From an uncultured Holophagaceae bacterium (GTDB lineage: Bacteria; Acidobacteriota; Holophagae; Holophagales; Holophagaceae), in contig CAIPAY010000141.1 of NCBI GenBank assembly GCA_903863195.1, positions 1 through 64,000 of the forward strand: a stretch of 64,000 nucleotides of DNA, given 5' to 3'. Both the position numbers and the translations under genes were made by a program. Under the pieces are notes generated by a model that had not been told where the DNA came from, ran no database searches, and saw nothing but the letters and a program-made list of their open reading frames with translations. Positions 45,463-54,692 of the stretch are shown piece by piece. The number at the start of each line of letters is the position of its first letter. The stretch's first letter is position 1.

Positions 45463-46818
45463 TCAAGAGCCTTCCACGGCCCGGCGGCCCAGGGACTGGT
45501 AGGTCCAGCCCGCGGCCTCCATGGCTTCGGGGCGGAAGAGGTTGCGGCCATCGAAGATGCGGCGGGCCTTGAGGGCCCTGCCCACGGCTTCGAGGTCCGC
45601 CTTGCGGTAGTCGGCCCACTCGGTGGCGATGAGCAGCGCGTCGGCGCCCTCGCAGGCCTCCAGCGGCGTGGCGGCGTAGCGCACCTTGTCGCCGATGCGG
45701 GCCTTCACGGCATCCATGGCGGCGAAGTCGTGCACCACCACCTCGGCGCCCAGGTTCACGAGCCCTTCGATGAGCTCCAGGGCCATGCTCTCGCGGATGT
45801 CATCGGTGTCCGCCTTGAAGGCCAGGCCCCAGAGGGCGAAGCGGCGGCCCTTCAGCGGGGCCGGCACGCCGGACTGCACGCCGAAGTGCGCCTTCACCTT
45901 GCGCAGGAGCACCTGCTTCTGGTGGCGGTTGGCTTCCACCGTGGCGGCGAGGGTCAGGAGCGGGTGGCCCTGCTCGCGGCCAACCTTCAGAAGGGCCTGC
46001 AGGTCCTTGGGGAAGCAGGAGCCGCCGAAGCCGGGTCCGGGGTTCAGGAAGGCGGGACCGATGCGGTGGTCGGCGCCGATGGCGGTCTTCACGTGGTCCA
46101 CGTCGGCGCCCACGGACTCCGCCAGGTTGGCGATCTCGTTGATGAAGCTGATGCGCAGGGCCAGCATGGCGTTGGCGGCGTACTTTGTGAGCTCGGCGCT
46201 GGGGGGATCCATGCGGAACCACTTGCCGCCGCTGCGGTCCAGGAAGGACTGGTAGAGCCCCTTCATGACGGCCTCGGCGTGGTCCGAGCGGCAGCCCACC
46301 ACCACGCGGTCTGGCACCAGGAAATCGCCAAGGGCCGAACCCTCGCGCAGGAACTCGGGGTTGCTCACCACCTCGAAGGCGCGGTCCGTGTGGGCGGCGA
46401 TCTCGGCATGGACCCGGGCGGCGGTCCCCACGGGAACCGTGCTCTTGTCCACCACCACGAGGGGCTTGGCGTCCCTGGCGCGCAGGGCCATGGCGTCGCC
46501 CAGCTGCCCCGCCACTGCCAGCACGTACTTCATGTCGGCGCTGCCGTCCTCGCTCTGGGGGGTGCCCACGCAGATGAAGGCGGCATCAGCGTCGGCGATG
46601 CCGACGCGGAGGTCCGTGGTGAAGCTCAGGCTGCCCGAGGCCAGGTGCTTCTTTAGCAGCTCGTCGAGGCCGGGCTCGAAGATGGGCGACTCGCCCCGGG
46701 CCAGGGTGGCCACCTTGGCCGCGTCCACGTCCACGCCGAGGATGCGGTGACCCGCCTCCGCGAAGCACGCGGCGGCCACCAGCCCCACATATCCCGAACC
46801 GATGACCAGCACCTGCAT
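45463..46818 (-). CDS. UDP-glucose 6-dehydrogenase
   Basis: 451 aa from ATG 46818 (MQVLVIGSGYVGLVAAACFAEAGH); GPGFGGSCFPKDLQAL, FKADTDDIRESMALELIEGL. Confidence 0.95.
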   Translation of the reverse strand: MQVLVIGSGYVGLVAAACFAEAGHRILGVDVDAAKVATLARGESPIFEPGLDELLKKHLASGSLSFTTDLRVGIADADAAFICVGTPQSEDGSADMKYVLAVAGQLGDAMALRARDAKPLVVVDKSTVPVGTAARVHAEIAAHTDRAFEVVSNPEFLREGSALGDFLVPDRVVVGCRSDHAEAVMKGLYQSFLDRSGGKWFRMDPPSAELTKYAANAMLALRISFINEIANLAESVGADVDHVKTAIGADHRIGPAFLNPGPGFGGSCFPKDLQALLKVGREQGHPLLTLAATVEANRHQKQVLLRKVKAHFGVQSGVPAPLKGRRFALWGLAFKADTDDIRESMALELIEGLVNLGAEVVVHDFAAMDAVKARIGDKVRYAATPLEACEGADALLIATEWADYRKADLEAVGRALKARRIFDGRNLFRPEAMEAAGWTYQSLGRRAVEGS

Positions 46819-46887
46819 GACGACTCCGTGCAAACCTGTCGAGTGTATCGCGTTCCAGGGTTGGTATCATGGCGCCACGGAGACAGC

Positions 46888-47583
46888 ATGGCGATTCTGG
46901 CGACACCCACGGGCAACGAGGTCAACCTCCTGGAAGTCATGCTCCATGCGGGTCCGGTCGCCAAGGTGGTCATGGTCATCCTGGTCACCTTCTCGCTCCT
47001 GAGCTGGGTGGTGATCATCCGCAAGGCGCTGCTCTACCAGCGCTGCCGCAGCGTGTCCGAGCAGTTCCGGGGCGCCTTCAAGCGCGCCACGGACTGGCGG
47101 GAGTTCAAGCAGCAGGTGGAGAAGTTCGCGCTCAGCCCCCTGGTGGGGCTCTTCGTGGCGGGCTACAGCGAGGTGACCTACCAGCTGCGGCAGGTGGGCC
47201 AGGACGGCAAGTCGCAGCTGCGCAGCATGGAGGCCGTGGAGCGTGCCCTCCAGCGGGCCAGCGTGGTGGAGATGGGTCGCCTGGAGCGCTCCCTCGGGGG
47301 CTTGGCCACGGTGGCTGCTGTCAGTCCTTTCATCGGTCTGTTCGGCACCGTGTGGGGCATCATCGACGCCTTCCGCGGCATCGGGGCCACGGGCAACGCG
47401 AACCTGGCGACGGTGGCTCCCGGCATCTCCGAGGCCCTGGTGGCCACGGCGGCGGGCCTGGCGGCGGCCATTCCCGCGCTCATGGCCTACAACTTCTTCC
47501 AGGGCCAGCTCAAGCAGTTCCAGACCGAGTTGGATGACTTCTCCCTGGAGTTCATCAGCCTCTCCGAGCGGAACTTCACCTGA
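46888..47583 (+). CDS. tolQ: MotA/TolQ/ExbB proton channel family protein
   Basis: 231 aa from ATG 46888; three TM helices, AAVSPFIGLFGTVWGIIDAFRGIGATG, PGISEALVATAAGLAAAIPALMAYN. Confidence 0.92.
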   Translation: MAILATPTGNEVNLLEVMLHAGPVAKVVMVILVTFSLLSWVVIIRKALLYQRCRSVSEQFRGAFKRATDWREFKQQVEKFALSPLVGLFVAGYSEVTYQLRQVGQDGKSQLRSMEAVERALQRASVVEMGRLERSLGGLATVAAVSPFIGLFGTVWGIIDAFRGIGATGNANLATVAPGISEALVATAAGLAAAIPALMAYNFFQGQLKQFQTELDDFSLEFISLSERNFT

Positions 47584-48398
47584 GCATTCGCCGGCTGCCC
47601 CTCTCCCTGGACTGGGAGGACTGGTTCCAGCTCTGCTGCCCGCCCTACGACCAGCCCGAGGCTCTGGACCGCTTCGAGTGCCGCCTGCCCCTGGCCACCG
47701 AGAAGGCCCTGGAGCTCTGTGCGGACCTGGGCGCCCAGGCCACCTGGTTCTGCCTGGCAGACCAGGCCCGGCGCCACCCGGACCTGCTGCGCCGGATCGT
47801 TGGGCAGGGCCACGCCATCGGCCTGCACGGGCTCACCCACCGCCGGGCCTTCGAGCAGGACCGGGCCACCTGGCAGGCCTCGCTGCGGGAGGGGAAGGCC
47901 CTCCTGGAAGACTTGGCCGGCACGGCCGTGGTCGGCTACCGCGCCCCGGAGTGGAGCCTCCGCGGCGCCGCCGCGGACTGGTGGCGGGACCTGCCGGCCC
48001 TGGGTTTCCGCTACGACTCCAGCCGGGTGCCCCTGGCGGTCATCGGCGATCCCGCGTGGCCCCGCCGCCCCCACCGGCTGGCCGAGGACCTCTGGGAGCT
48101 GCCGCCCCCGGTGCTGTGGTCCGGGCCGCCCCGTTCCCCCCTCTGGGGGTGGGGGCTGCGGGTGCTGCCCTTCAGCCTAGTGCGGCGGGCGCTGGAGACC
48201 CTGGCCCTGGAGGACGCGGGCACGCCCCTGCTGCTGCATCCCTGGGAACTGGACGAGGGCCAGCCGGACCTGCCCGGCGCCAGCTTCGGCCACCGCTTCG
48301 CTCACGGCGCGGGCCTGCGCGGCCACGGCGACCTGCTGCGGGACCTGTTCGCGGGCTTCCAGCTGGTGAGCCTTGAGGCCTGGGTGGCCTCCCGATGA
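47580..48398 (+). CDS. Polysaccharide deacetylase family protein (XrtA-associated type), probable CTG start
   Basis: Open frame from CTG 47580 reads LSIRRLPLSLDWEDWFQLCCPPYDQPEALDRFECRLPLATEKALELCADLGAQATWFCLADQARRHPDLLRRIVGQGHAIGLHGLTHR...VVGYRAPEWSL; ORF caller found only 47913..48398. Confidence 0.8.
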   Translation: MSIRRLPLSLDWEDWFQLCCPPYDQPEALDRFECRLPLATEKALELCADLGAQATWFCLADQARRHPDLLRRIVGQGHAIGLHGLTHRRAFEQDRATWQASLREGKALLEDLAGTAVVGYRAPEWSLRGAAADWWRDLPALGFRYDSSRVPLAVIGDPAWPRRPHRLAEDLWELPPPVLWSGPPRSPLWGWGLRVLPFSLVRRALETLALEDAGTPLLLHPWELDEGQPDLPGASFGHRFAHGAGLRGHGDLLRDLFAGFQLVSLEAWVASR

Positions 48399-49117
48399 AG
48401 GCCCTGCCGCTCATCCTGCTCGCCCCCTCAGAGGACAAGGCTCCTGGGGGCGTGGTGGGTCGGCTGACGGAGACCCAGGATCAGCGCTGGGTGCGGGAGC
48501 GGCTGGTGGCCCTGGCGCGGGCGGGCTCCCCCGAGGCCCTGAAGAAGGCCTTCGAGGTCAAGGAGCTGGCCCTGGCCAAGGCCCGGAGCGAGGCCCTGGC
48601 CCTCTGCGGCGCTGTGCCCCTCCTGCCGGCCCTGGCCCGCTACACCGGCGTGGCCTTCCAGGCCCTGGACGCGGCCACCCTGCCTCCGGCGACCTGGACC
48701 CAGGTGCACATCCTGTCCCTGCTCCGGGGCCTGGTGCGCGGTGACGAGCTGGTGCCGCCCTACAAGCTGAAGCCCGCGGCCATCCACGGCCTCAAGGCCC
48801 ATTGGCGGCAGGCGCTGCCAACGCGGCTAGAGGCGCTGCCTGCCGGCCCCCTGTGGGAGCTGCTGCCGGGCGATTCCGCAGACCTGCTCCGGGGCTGGAC
48901 CCGGCCCCGCCACACGGTCGAGATCTTCGACGCCAGCGGCCGCGCCGTGAGCCACTTCTCCAAGAAATACCGGGGCCTGGTGGCGCGCTGGCTGCTGACG
49001 CACCAGGAGGGCGATCCCCGCAAGGTGCTCAAGGGCCGCCTCCCCGGCTGCCAGTGGGCCGGGGTCTCGGAGAATGACCGGGGTGGCTTCGCCCTGCGCC
49101 TGCTGGTGGAGCCATGA
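48395..49117 (+). CDS. YaaA-like (UPF0246) peroxide stress protein
   Basis: 240 aa; ILLAPSEDKAPGG, RYTGVAFQALD, LVRGDELVPPYKLKPAA; 4-bp overlap upstream. Confidence 0.75.
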   Translation: MKALPLILLAPSEDKAPGGVVGRLTETQDQRWVRERLVALARAGSPEALKKAFEVKELALAKARSEALALCGAVPLLPALARYTGVAFQALDAATLPPATWTQVHILSLLRGLVRGDELVPPYKLKPAAIHGLKAHWRQALPTRLEALPAGPLWELLPGDSADLLRGWTRPRHTVEIFDASGRAVSHFSKKYRGLVARWLLTHQEGDPRKVLKGRLPGCQWAGVSENDRGGFALRLLVEP

Positions 49118-49890
49118 GCGACGCCTGCAACCGCACCCCCTTCTGGCAGCGCCAGCCGCTGCTGCCCCGGGCCGTCCAGGAGGTGCTCCGGAGCCGGCTC
49201 GAAGCGGCCCTGGCCGATCCCGGAGCCCGCGAGCACCTGGTCTGGCCCACGGTCCTGGCCGCCCCGCGGGTGCGTAGCGAGCACCCGGGCGGCCTGCCGG
49301 AGCCGCTGCTGCTGAACCTCGCCGCCCGGATGCTGGGGGCGCTGGGCCAGCACGATCCGGCCGGGGCCTGGCAGCGCCACCGGGCTGCCTGGCCGGACAC
49401 GGCGGACGCGGGGGCCGAGGGCTGGCTGCCCGGGGCCTCCTGGGGCGCCTGGGGGCCCCTGGTGAGCCTGCGCTGCGGCTGGCAGCTGGCTGCGCTCACA
49501 TCGCTGCCCCTGGGCGAGCGGTATCCCCTGGCTTGTGGTGTGTCCCTCTTCAACCACGGGCTCTTCCACGAGTGCCACGATGCCCTGGAGCCCCTCTGGG
49601 ACCGTGCCAGCGGAGACCTTCGGGAGCAGCTGCAGGGGCTCATCCTGCTGGCCGGGGGCTACCACCACCTGCAACAGCACAACCTGGCAGGGGCGCTCGC
49701 CCTCTGGCAGGAGGCGCTGGAGCGGCTGCGGGCCCGCGGCGGCAGCTTCGCAACGCCCTGGGGCGAGGTCCGGGCCGCTACGGCCCTGGATCTGACGGCC
49801 CGGCGACTGGACCAGGGCCGACGGATGGACGATGATACGGACCTCGCGCCCCTGTGGGCCCTGGACCGTCCCACCTGGGAGTTGGCATGA
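49114..49890 (+). CDS. DUF309-domain protein
   Basis: 258 aa; LFNHGLFHECHDALEPLWDRASGDLREQLQGLILLAGGYHHLQQHNLAGALALWQEALERL. Confidence 0.75.
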   Translation: MSDACNRTPFWQRQPLLPRAVQEVLRSRLEAALADPGAREHLVWPTVLAAPRVRSEHPGGLPEPLLLNLAARMLGALGQHDPAGAWQRHRAAWPDTADAGAEGWLPGASWGAWGPLVSLRCGWQLAALTSLPLGERYPLACGVSLFNHGLFHECHDALEPLWDRASGDLREQLQGLILLAGGYHHLQQHNLAGALALWQEALERLRARGGSFATPWGEVRAATALDLTARRLDQGRRMDDDTDLAPLWALDRPTWELA

Positions 49891-51461
49891 CGATGACGGC
49901 AGACCTGCTGGTGCTGGGCGCGGGGATCGCCGGCTGTTCGGCGGCCCTCCGTGCTGCGGACCTGGGCGCCTCCGTGGTGCTGGTGGCCAAGGATGACCTG
50001 GGCGGCAGCAACACCTCCTGGGCTCAGGGCGGGATCATCGGCCTGGCGCCGGCGGAAGAGGGGGACTCCCCGGACCTGCTCGCGGCGGACATCGAAGCGG
50101 CGGGCGCGGGCCTCTGCCGGCATGAGGCTGTGCGGCTGCTGGCGGAAGAGGGTCCCCGGCTGTGCCGGAGCTTCCTCTGGGAGCGGTTGGGCGTGCCCTT
50201 CGACCTGGGGCGGGACGATGCCCCGGATGCCATCGCCGAGGCCGCCCACAGCGCCAAGCGCATCTACCACGCCAAGGACGCCACGGGGCTGGCGATCCAG
50301 ACGGCCCTGAGCCAGGCGGTGCGCAGCCACCCGAACATCCGGGTGCGGGAGCGCCTCTGTCTCGTGGACCTCATCACCAGTCCCCACCACTGCCTGAGCC
50401 CCGTACGGGTCTACGATCCCATCCAGGTGCATGGGGCCTTCCTCTACGACCCGGCCACGGGCCAGGTGGAGGGTGCCCTGGCCCATCGGACGCTGCTGGC
50501 CACAGGCGGGCTGGGCTACCTCTACCTGCACACCACCAACCCGCCCGGCGCCACCGGGGATGGTCTGGCGGCGGCCTACCGGGCCAGCGCCCGCATCGTG
50601 AACTGCGAGTATCTCCAGTTCCACCCCACGGCCCTGTATGCACCGGGCAAGCCGCGGACCCTGCTCACCGAGGCTCTGCGTGGTGAAGGGGCCTGGCTGG
50701 TGAACCGGAAGGGCGAGCGCTTCATGGCCAAGTACGCGCCGGAGCACCTGGAGCTGGCGCCCCGGGATGTGGTCAGCCGGGCCATCTTCCAGGAGATGGC
50801 AGCCAGCGGCGACGCCAGCGTCTACCTGGACCTGGCGCCCGTGGCGGCGAAGCTGGACCTGGAGTCCCACTTCCCCACCGTGGTGGCGGCCTGCCGGGCC
50901 GAGGGCATGGATCCGCTCCACCAGCCCATCCCCGTGGTGCCCGCGGCCCATTACTTCTGCGGGGGCGTGCTGGTGGACCTGGACGGACGGACCAGCCTGC
51001 CCGGGCTCTTCGCGGCGGGCGAGGTGGCCTGCACGGGCCTTCACGGAGCGAACCGTCTGGCCTCCACCAGCCTGCTGGAAGGCCTCGTCTGGGGCCTGCG
51101 GGGGGCCGAGGCGGCCGTGGCCGAGCTGGGCGAATCCAGCCTGCCCGAAGCCAGCGACATGGCCCAGTGGCAGATGCCGGAGGCCAGCGAGGAGACCGAC
51201 CCGCTGCTGATCGACCAGGACTGGGGGCTCATCCGCAGCACGCTCTGGAACTATGCGGGGATTGTCCGGACGGGTGCCCGCCTGCACCGCGCCAAGGCCG
51301 ACATCCAGTACCTGGCCCACCGCATCGACCGCTTCTACCACGAGGCGCCCCTGAGCCGGGAGCTCCTGGAACTGCGCAGCGGCATCCTCTGCGCCCAGCT
51401 CATCCTGAAGGCCGCCCTGCAGAACCCCGAGAGCCGGGGCTGCCACTACCGGGTGGACTGA
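49887..51461 (+). CDS. nadB: L-aspartate oxidase
   Basis: 524 aa from ATG 49887; LVLGAGIAGCSAALRAAD, NTSWAQGGIIGLAP, QFHPTALYAPGKPRTLLTEALRGEGAWLVN, GLHGANRLASTSLLEGLVWG. Confidence 0.95.
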   Translation: MTMTADLLVLGAGIAGCSAALRAADLGASVVLVAKDDLGGSNTSWAQGGIIGLAPAEEGDSPDLLAADIEAAGAGLCRHEAVRLLAEEGPRLCRSFLWERLGVPFDLGRDDAPDAIAEAAHSAKRIYHAKDATGLAIQTALSQAVRSHPNIRVRERLCLVDLITSPHHCLSPVRVYDPIQVHGAFLYDPATGQVEGALAHRTLLATGGLGYLYLHTTNPPGATGDGLAAAYRASARIVNCEYLQFHPTALYAPGKPRTLLTEALRGEGAWLVNRKGERFMAKYAPEHLELAPRDVVSRAIFQEMAASGDASVYLDLAPVAAKLDLESHFPTVVAACRAEGMDPLHQPIPVVPAAHYFCGGVLVDLDGRTSLPGLFAAGEVACTGLHGANRLASTSLLEGLVWGLRGAEAAVAELGESSLPEASDMAQWQMPEASEETDPLLIDQDWGLIRSTLWNYAGIVRTGARLHRAKADIQYLAHRIDRFYHEAPLSRELLELRSGILCAQLILKAALQNPESRGCHYRVD

Positions 51462-51502
51462 GACGGACTTTCTTCATGCAGTTGCACTCACCCGGAGTCC
51501 CC

Positions 51503-52270
51503 ATGCGACGAACCGCTGCGCTCCTCCTGGCTGTTCCAGCCTTCCTCTCCGCCCAGGCGCCCCTGCCGGATGACGGCCGACTCGACGCGGCCTGGTTCGG
51601 TCCCGCCGCGGAGCTCCAGGCTTCGAAGGCCCTGGGGTTCCAGTGGCTCAAGACGGGCCTCACCCTTGGCCACCGGTCCCTCCGCCTCAAGGCCTGGGAG
51701 CCAGCGACCTGGCTGCTGGGCAAGCGCGCCACCAAGGATCAGCTCATGCTGGCGCGGCTCGAGGACACGCTGGTGCCGGGGCTGGCCAGGGGCCTGCAGA
51801 AGGGCCTGAAGGGCACGCTTCCTGTCTCTCTCGCAGAGGGGGATCTCGTCCTGGTGGGCCGGGTGGTGGATGTCGTGGGGGAGGATGGCGACGCCATGTT
51901 CTCGGGTCCGTCCTTCCTGTCCCTGGACTTGAAGCTGGTGGACGCCGACTCGGGGGAGCTGCTGGGTGCCTTCCACACCACGCTCCGTGGCCTGGGCGCC
52001 GACAGCCTCGCCATCCAGTACGCCCAGTGGTGCGAGAGCCTGGGCCGGCTCCTGGCCCCCCTGGCGAAGCCCCTGCCCGTCGCGGGGGCAGTCCCAACCG
52101 GCGCGGCGAAGCCCGTGCCTCCGTCGGCCGCGGTCCCGGCCTTCGACCTGGAGGGTGCGCTGCGCCGCATTGAAGGCCTCAAGCGCGATGGCCTGCTGAC
52201 CGAACCGGAGTGCCAGGTGCTGCGCCTGAAGGCCGCCGAGCGGGCGAAGGCGCCTGCCGAAACGAAGTGA
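51503..52270 (+). CDS. Hypothetical exported protein
   Basis: 255 aa from ATG 51503; signal peptide MRRTAALLLAVPAFLSAQA; C-terminal SHOCT-like IEGLKRDGLLTEPECQVLRLKAAE. Confidence 0.65.
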   Translation: MRRTAALLLAVPAFLSAQAPLPDDGRLDAAWFGPAAELQASKALGFQWLKTGLTLGHRSLRLKAWEPATWLLGKRATKDQLMLARLEDTLVPGLARGLQKGLKGTLPVSLAEGDLVLVGRVVDVVGEDGDAMFSGPSFLSLDLKLVDADSGELLGAFHTTLRGLGADSLAIQYAQWCESLGRLLAPLAKPLPVAGAVPTGAAKPVPPSAAVPAFDLEGALRRIEGLKRDGLLTEPECQVLRLKAAERAKAPAETK

Positions 52271-52873
52271 TCAGACGGGCCAGAGCCCCGCGCCCTGCCG
52301 CACCAGCACAGGCTCCTCGCCGCTCAGGTCCAGGATGGTGCTGGGCACGCCCTCGGGCTGCCCGCAGTCCACCACCAGATCCAGGGCGTGGCCCAGCTCC
52401 TCCTCGAGCTCCCAGGCCGTGTTGAGCACGGTCTGGCCGGGCAGCACCACGCTGGTGGTGATGATGGGCTCCCCGAGCAGCGTGAGCAGCGCCCGGCAGA
52501 AAGCGCTGTCTGGGATGCGCAGCCCCACCACCTGCTTGTTCTGCAGGTAGCGCGGCACCTCACGGCTGGCGGGCAGCAGCACCGTGTAGGGACCGGGCAG
52601 CAGCTGCTTCAGGATGCGGAAGGTGGGCGTCTCCAGGTGCCGCGCGTAGCGGGAGAGCATCTCCATGTCGGCGCAGAGCATCGACATGGGCTTCTTGGGA
52701 TCGCGGACCTTCAGCTGCTGGACACGGTCCACGGCCTTCTTCCGTGAGGCCAGGCAGCCCAGGCCGAAGAGGGTGTCGGTGGGGTAGGCGATGACCCCGT
52801 CCCGCCGCAGCAGGTCCGCGATGCGCTCGAGGTGGCGCAGCTGCGGAGTGTCCGGATGCAGGCTGAGGATCAT
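52271..52873 (-). CDS. L-threonylcarbamoyladenylate synthase / Sua5-YciO-YrdC family protein
   Basis: 200 aa from ATG 52873; DGVIAYPTDTLFGLGCLASRKKAVDRVQQLK, KPMSMLCADM, GPYTVLLPAS, VGLRIPD, PSTILDLSG. Confidence 0.92.
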   Translation of the reverse strand: MILSLHPDTPQLRHLERIADLLRRDGVIAYPTDTLFGLGCLASRKKAVDRVQQLKVRDPKKPMSMLCADMEMLSRYARHLETPTFRILKQLLPGPYTVLLPASREVPRYLQNKQVVGLRIPDSAFCRALLTLLGEPIITTSVVLPGQTVLNTAWELEEELGHALDLVVDCGQPEGVPSTILDLSGEEPVLVRQGAGLWPV

Positions 52874-53544
52874 GGCGCGTCCAGGGCGGCCCACCGGGCG
52901 CGGCCGCGGGAGGGATGGGCTTCGGTGCGCTGGAAGAAACGCTGGGCGAGGGCCGGCTCCAGCGGCGCGTCCACGCCGCTGCGCCGGGCCTGGAGGGCCA
53001 GCAGCGCCATGACCGTGAGGCTGTCCGTGAGCTCGCCGCACAGCACCCGGCGCAGGCAGTCCTGGAAGGGCTCGCGGTGCAGCAGCAGTTCCTCATCATC
53101 CTCGGCCTGGTGCCCCTCGCTGGGGCCGAGGTCCGTGGCGAGGAACAGAAACGCCTCCTCCTCGGTGGAGGAGTTGCTGGGGTGGAAGAAGGCCAGGGGC
53201 TCCCAGATCTTGGCGGTGATGCCCGCCTCTTCGGCGAGCTCCCGGGTGATGGCCTCGAAGGGACTCTCGGAGGCATCGCCGCCCCCCTCGGGGATCTCCC
53301 AGGAGTAGGCCTCCAGCGGGTAGCGCCACTGGCCCACGAGCACGACGCGATCCTGCTCGTCGAGGGCAAGCACGCCACAGGCCGTGCGCACGAAGCCACA
53401 GACGGCATAGCGGCCGGCGGCGCCCCGGCGGTGCTGGAACTGGTCCTCCCGGATGCGGATCCAGGGTGAGTCGTAGAGAAACCGCCGGTCGAGAACGGTG
53501 TAGGGATTCGGGTGCTCGGGACAGGGCAGGGGCTTCAGGTCCAT
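52870..53544 (-). CDS. NUDIX hydrolase (ADP-ribose pyrophosphatase-like)
   Basis: 224 aa from ATG 53544; EIPEGGGDASESPFEAITRELAEEAGI NUDIX box. Confidence 0.9.
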   Translation of the reverse strand: MDLKPLPCPEHPNPYTVLDRRFLYDSPWIRIREDQFQHRRGAAGRYAVCGFVRTACGVLALDEQDRVVLVGQWRYPLEAYSWEIPEGGGDASESPFEAITRELAEEAGITAKIWEPLAFFHPSNSSTEEEAFLFLATDLGPSEGHQAEDDEELLLHREPFQDCLRRVLCGELTDSLTVMALLALQARRSGVDAPLEPALAQRFFQRTEAHPSRGRARWAALDAP

Positions 53545-53560
53545 TCTTTGAACATAACGA

Positions 53561-53588
53561 AAAAACGCCCGCATTTGCGGGCGTTTTG
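53561..53588 (-). terminator. Intrinsic terminator downstream of rpsO
   Basis: AAAAACGCCCGC-ATTT-GCGGGCGTTTT. Confidence 0.9.
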
Positions 53589-53603
53589 GGGATCGGGAGG
53601 AGC

Positions 53604-53873
53604 CTAGCGGCGCAGGCCGAGGCGCTCGATGAGGGTGGCGTAGCGCTCCTTGCTCTTCTTCTTGAGGTAGTCGAGCAGACGGCGGCGCTGGCCGACCATG
53701 ATCATGAGCCCGCGGCGGCTGTGGTAGTCCTTGCTGTGGATCTTGAAGTGCTCGGTCAGGTCATTGATGCGCTTGGTCAGGATGGCGACCTGCACCTCGG
53801 GCGAACCCGTGTCCGACTCGTGCTGCTTGAAGTCGTCGATGATGATCTTCTTCTGGTCTACGTTGAGGGCCAT
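53604..53873 (-). CDS. rpsO: 30S ribosomal protein S15
   Basis: 89 aa; [51 protein letters not shown]. Confidence 0.98.
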   Translation of the reverse strand: MALNVDQKKIIIDDFKQHESDTGSPEVQVAILTKRINDLTEHFKIHSKDYHSRRGLMIMVGQRRRLLDYLKKKSKERYATLIERLGLRR

Positions 53874-54061
53874 GGTGGCTCCTTTTCGGGGGTTCTCCCG
53901 TCACCCGCTGCCAACGCTGCGCGTTGCCAGATATCGCCTGCGGCGAAAATCCTCAGTCCCGTACCAAGGAAGGGTCGAACCTGGAAGAGGCCAGGCGCCT
54001 GTTATCAACCTGCTTCTGATCTTTTCTTCTTCACCATTTTTTGCGGCGTAGCCGAGAAAAA

Positions 54062-54147
54062 TGGTGCGGATAGAGGGACTCGAACCCCCACGTCTTGTGA
54101 ACACTAGTACCTGAAACTAGCGCGTCTACCAATTCCGCCATATCCGC
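54062..54147 (-). tRNA. tRNA-Leu(CAG)
   Basis: GCGGATATGGCGGAATTGGTAGACGCGCTAGTTTCAGGTACTAGTGTTCACAAGACGTGGGGGTTCGAGTCCCTCTATCCGCACCA; anticodon CAG, long variable arm, CCA encoded. Confidence 0.95.
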
Positions 54148-54233
54148 GTGAAAGATCGTGCCGGGCCCCGAAGGTTCCGGATGTGCCGAACTCCAAGACT
54201 AGCGCGAGAACCGCGGAGAGGCAACAGCGTTTC

Positions 54234-54692
54234 TTACCACTCTCGGTAGGGGATGCCATTCATCCCGGTGCCCTGGTGCAGGGTGTAGACATCGTAGACG
54301 TGGCCCCCGCCCCAGCTGGTGCTGGTGACGTCGTCGTTGGTGTTGCGCATGCCCCACTCCGGCTTGCCGCTGAAGGGATCCACGGGAATGCGGCGGAGGA
54401 AGCGCATCTTGCGGCTCAGGGAACCGGCCATGGGCACGCCCTCCACCAGGATCTCGAGGCTCTCCGGGTAGAAGTTGGCATCCGCGGGTGGAGCCTTGAT
54501 CTTCTGCATCTCCGCCTGTTTCTTGTAGTCGTCGATGGCGAGGCGCATCTCCCGGAGGGCCCGGCGAAGCTCCAGCTCCTGCTGGCGCTTGAAGCCGTTG
54601 CGGGCGAGGGGCACGACCACGGACGCCAGGATCATGAGTACGGTGGCGGTGACCACCAGCTCCAGCAGGGTGAAGCCGCCCTGGCGCTTCAC
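54234..54692 (-). CDS. Type II secretion/type IV pilus pseudopilin (GspG-like)
   Basis: 152 aa; prepilin motif RQGGFTLLELVVTATVLMILASVVVPLA; DPFSGKPEWGM. Confidence 0.88.
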   Translation of the reverse strand: MKRQGGFTLLELVVTATVLMILASVVVPLARNGFKRQQELELRRALREMRLAIDDYKKQAEMQKIKAPPADANFYPESLEILVEGVPMAGSLSRKMRFLRRIPVDPFSGKPEWGMRNTNDDVTSTSWGGGHVYDVYTLHQGTGMNGIPYREW

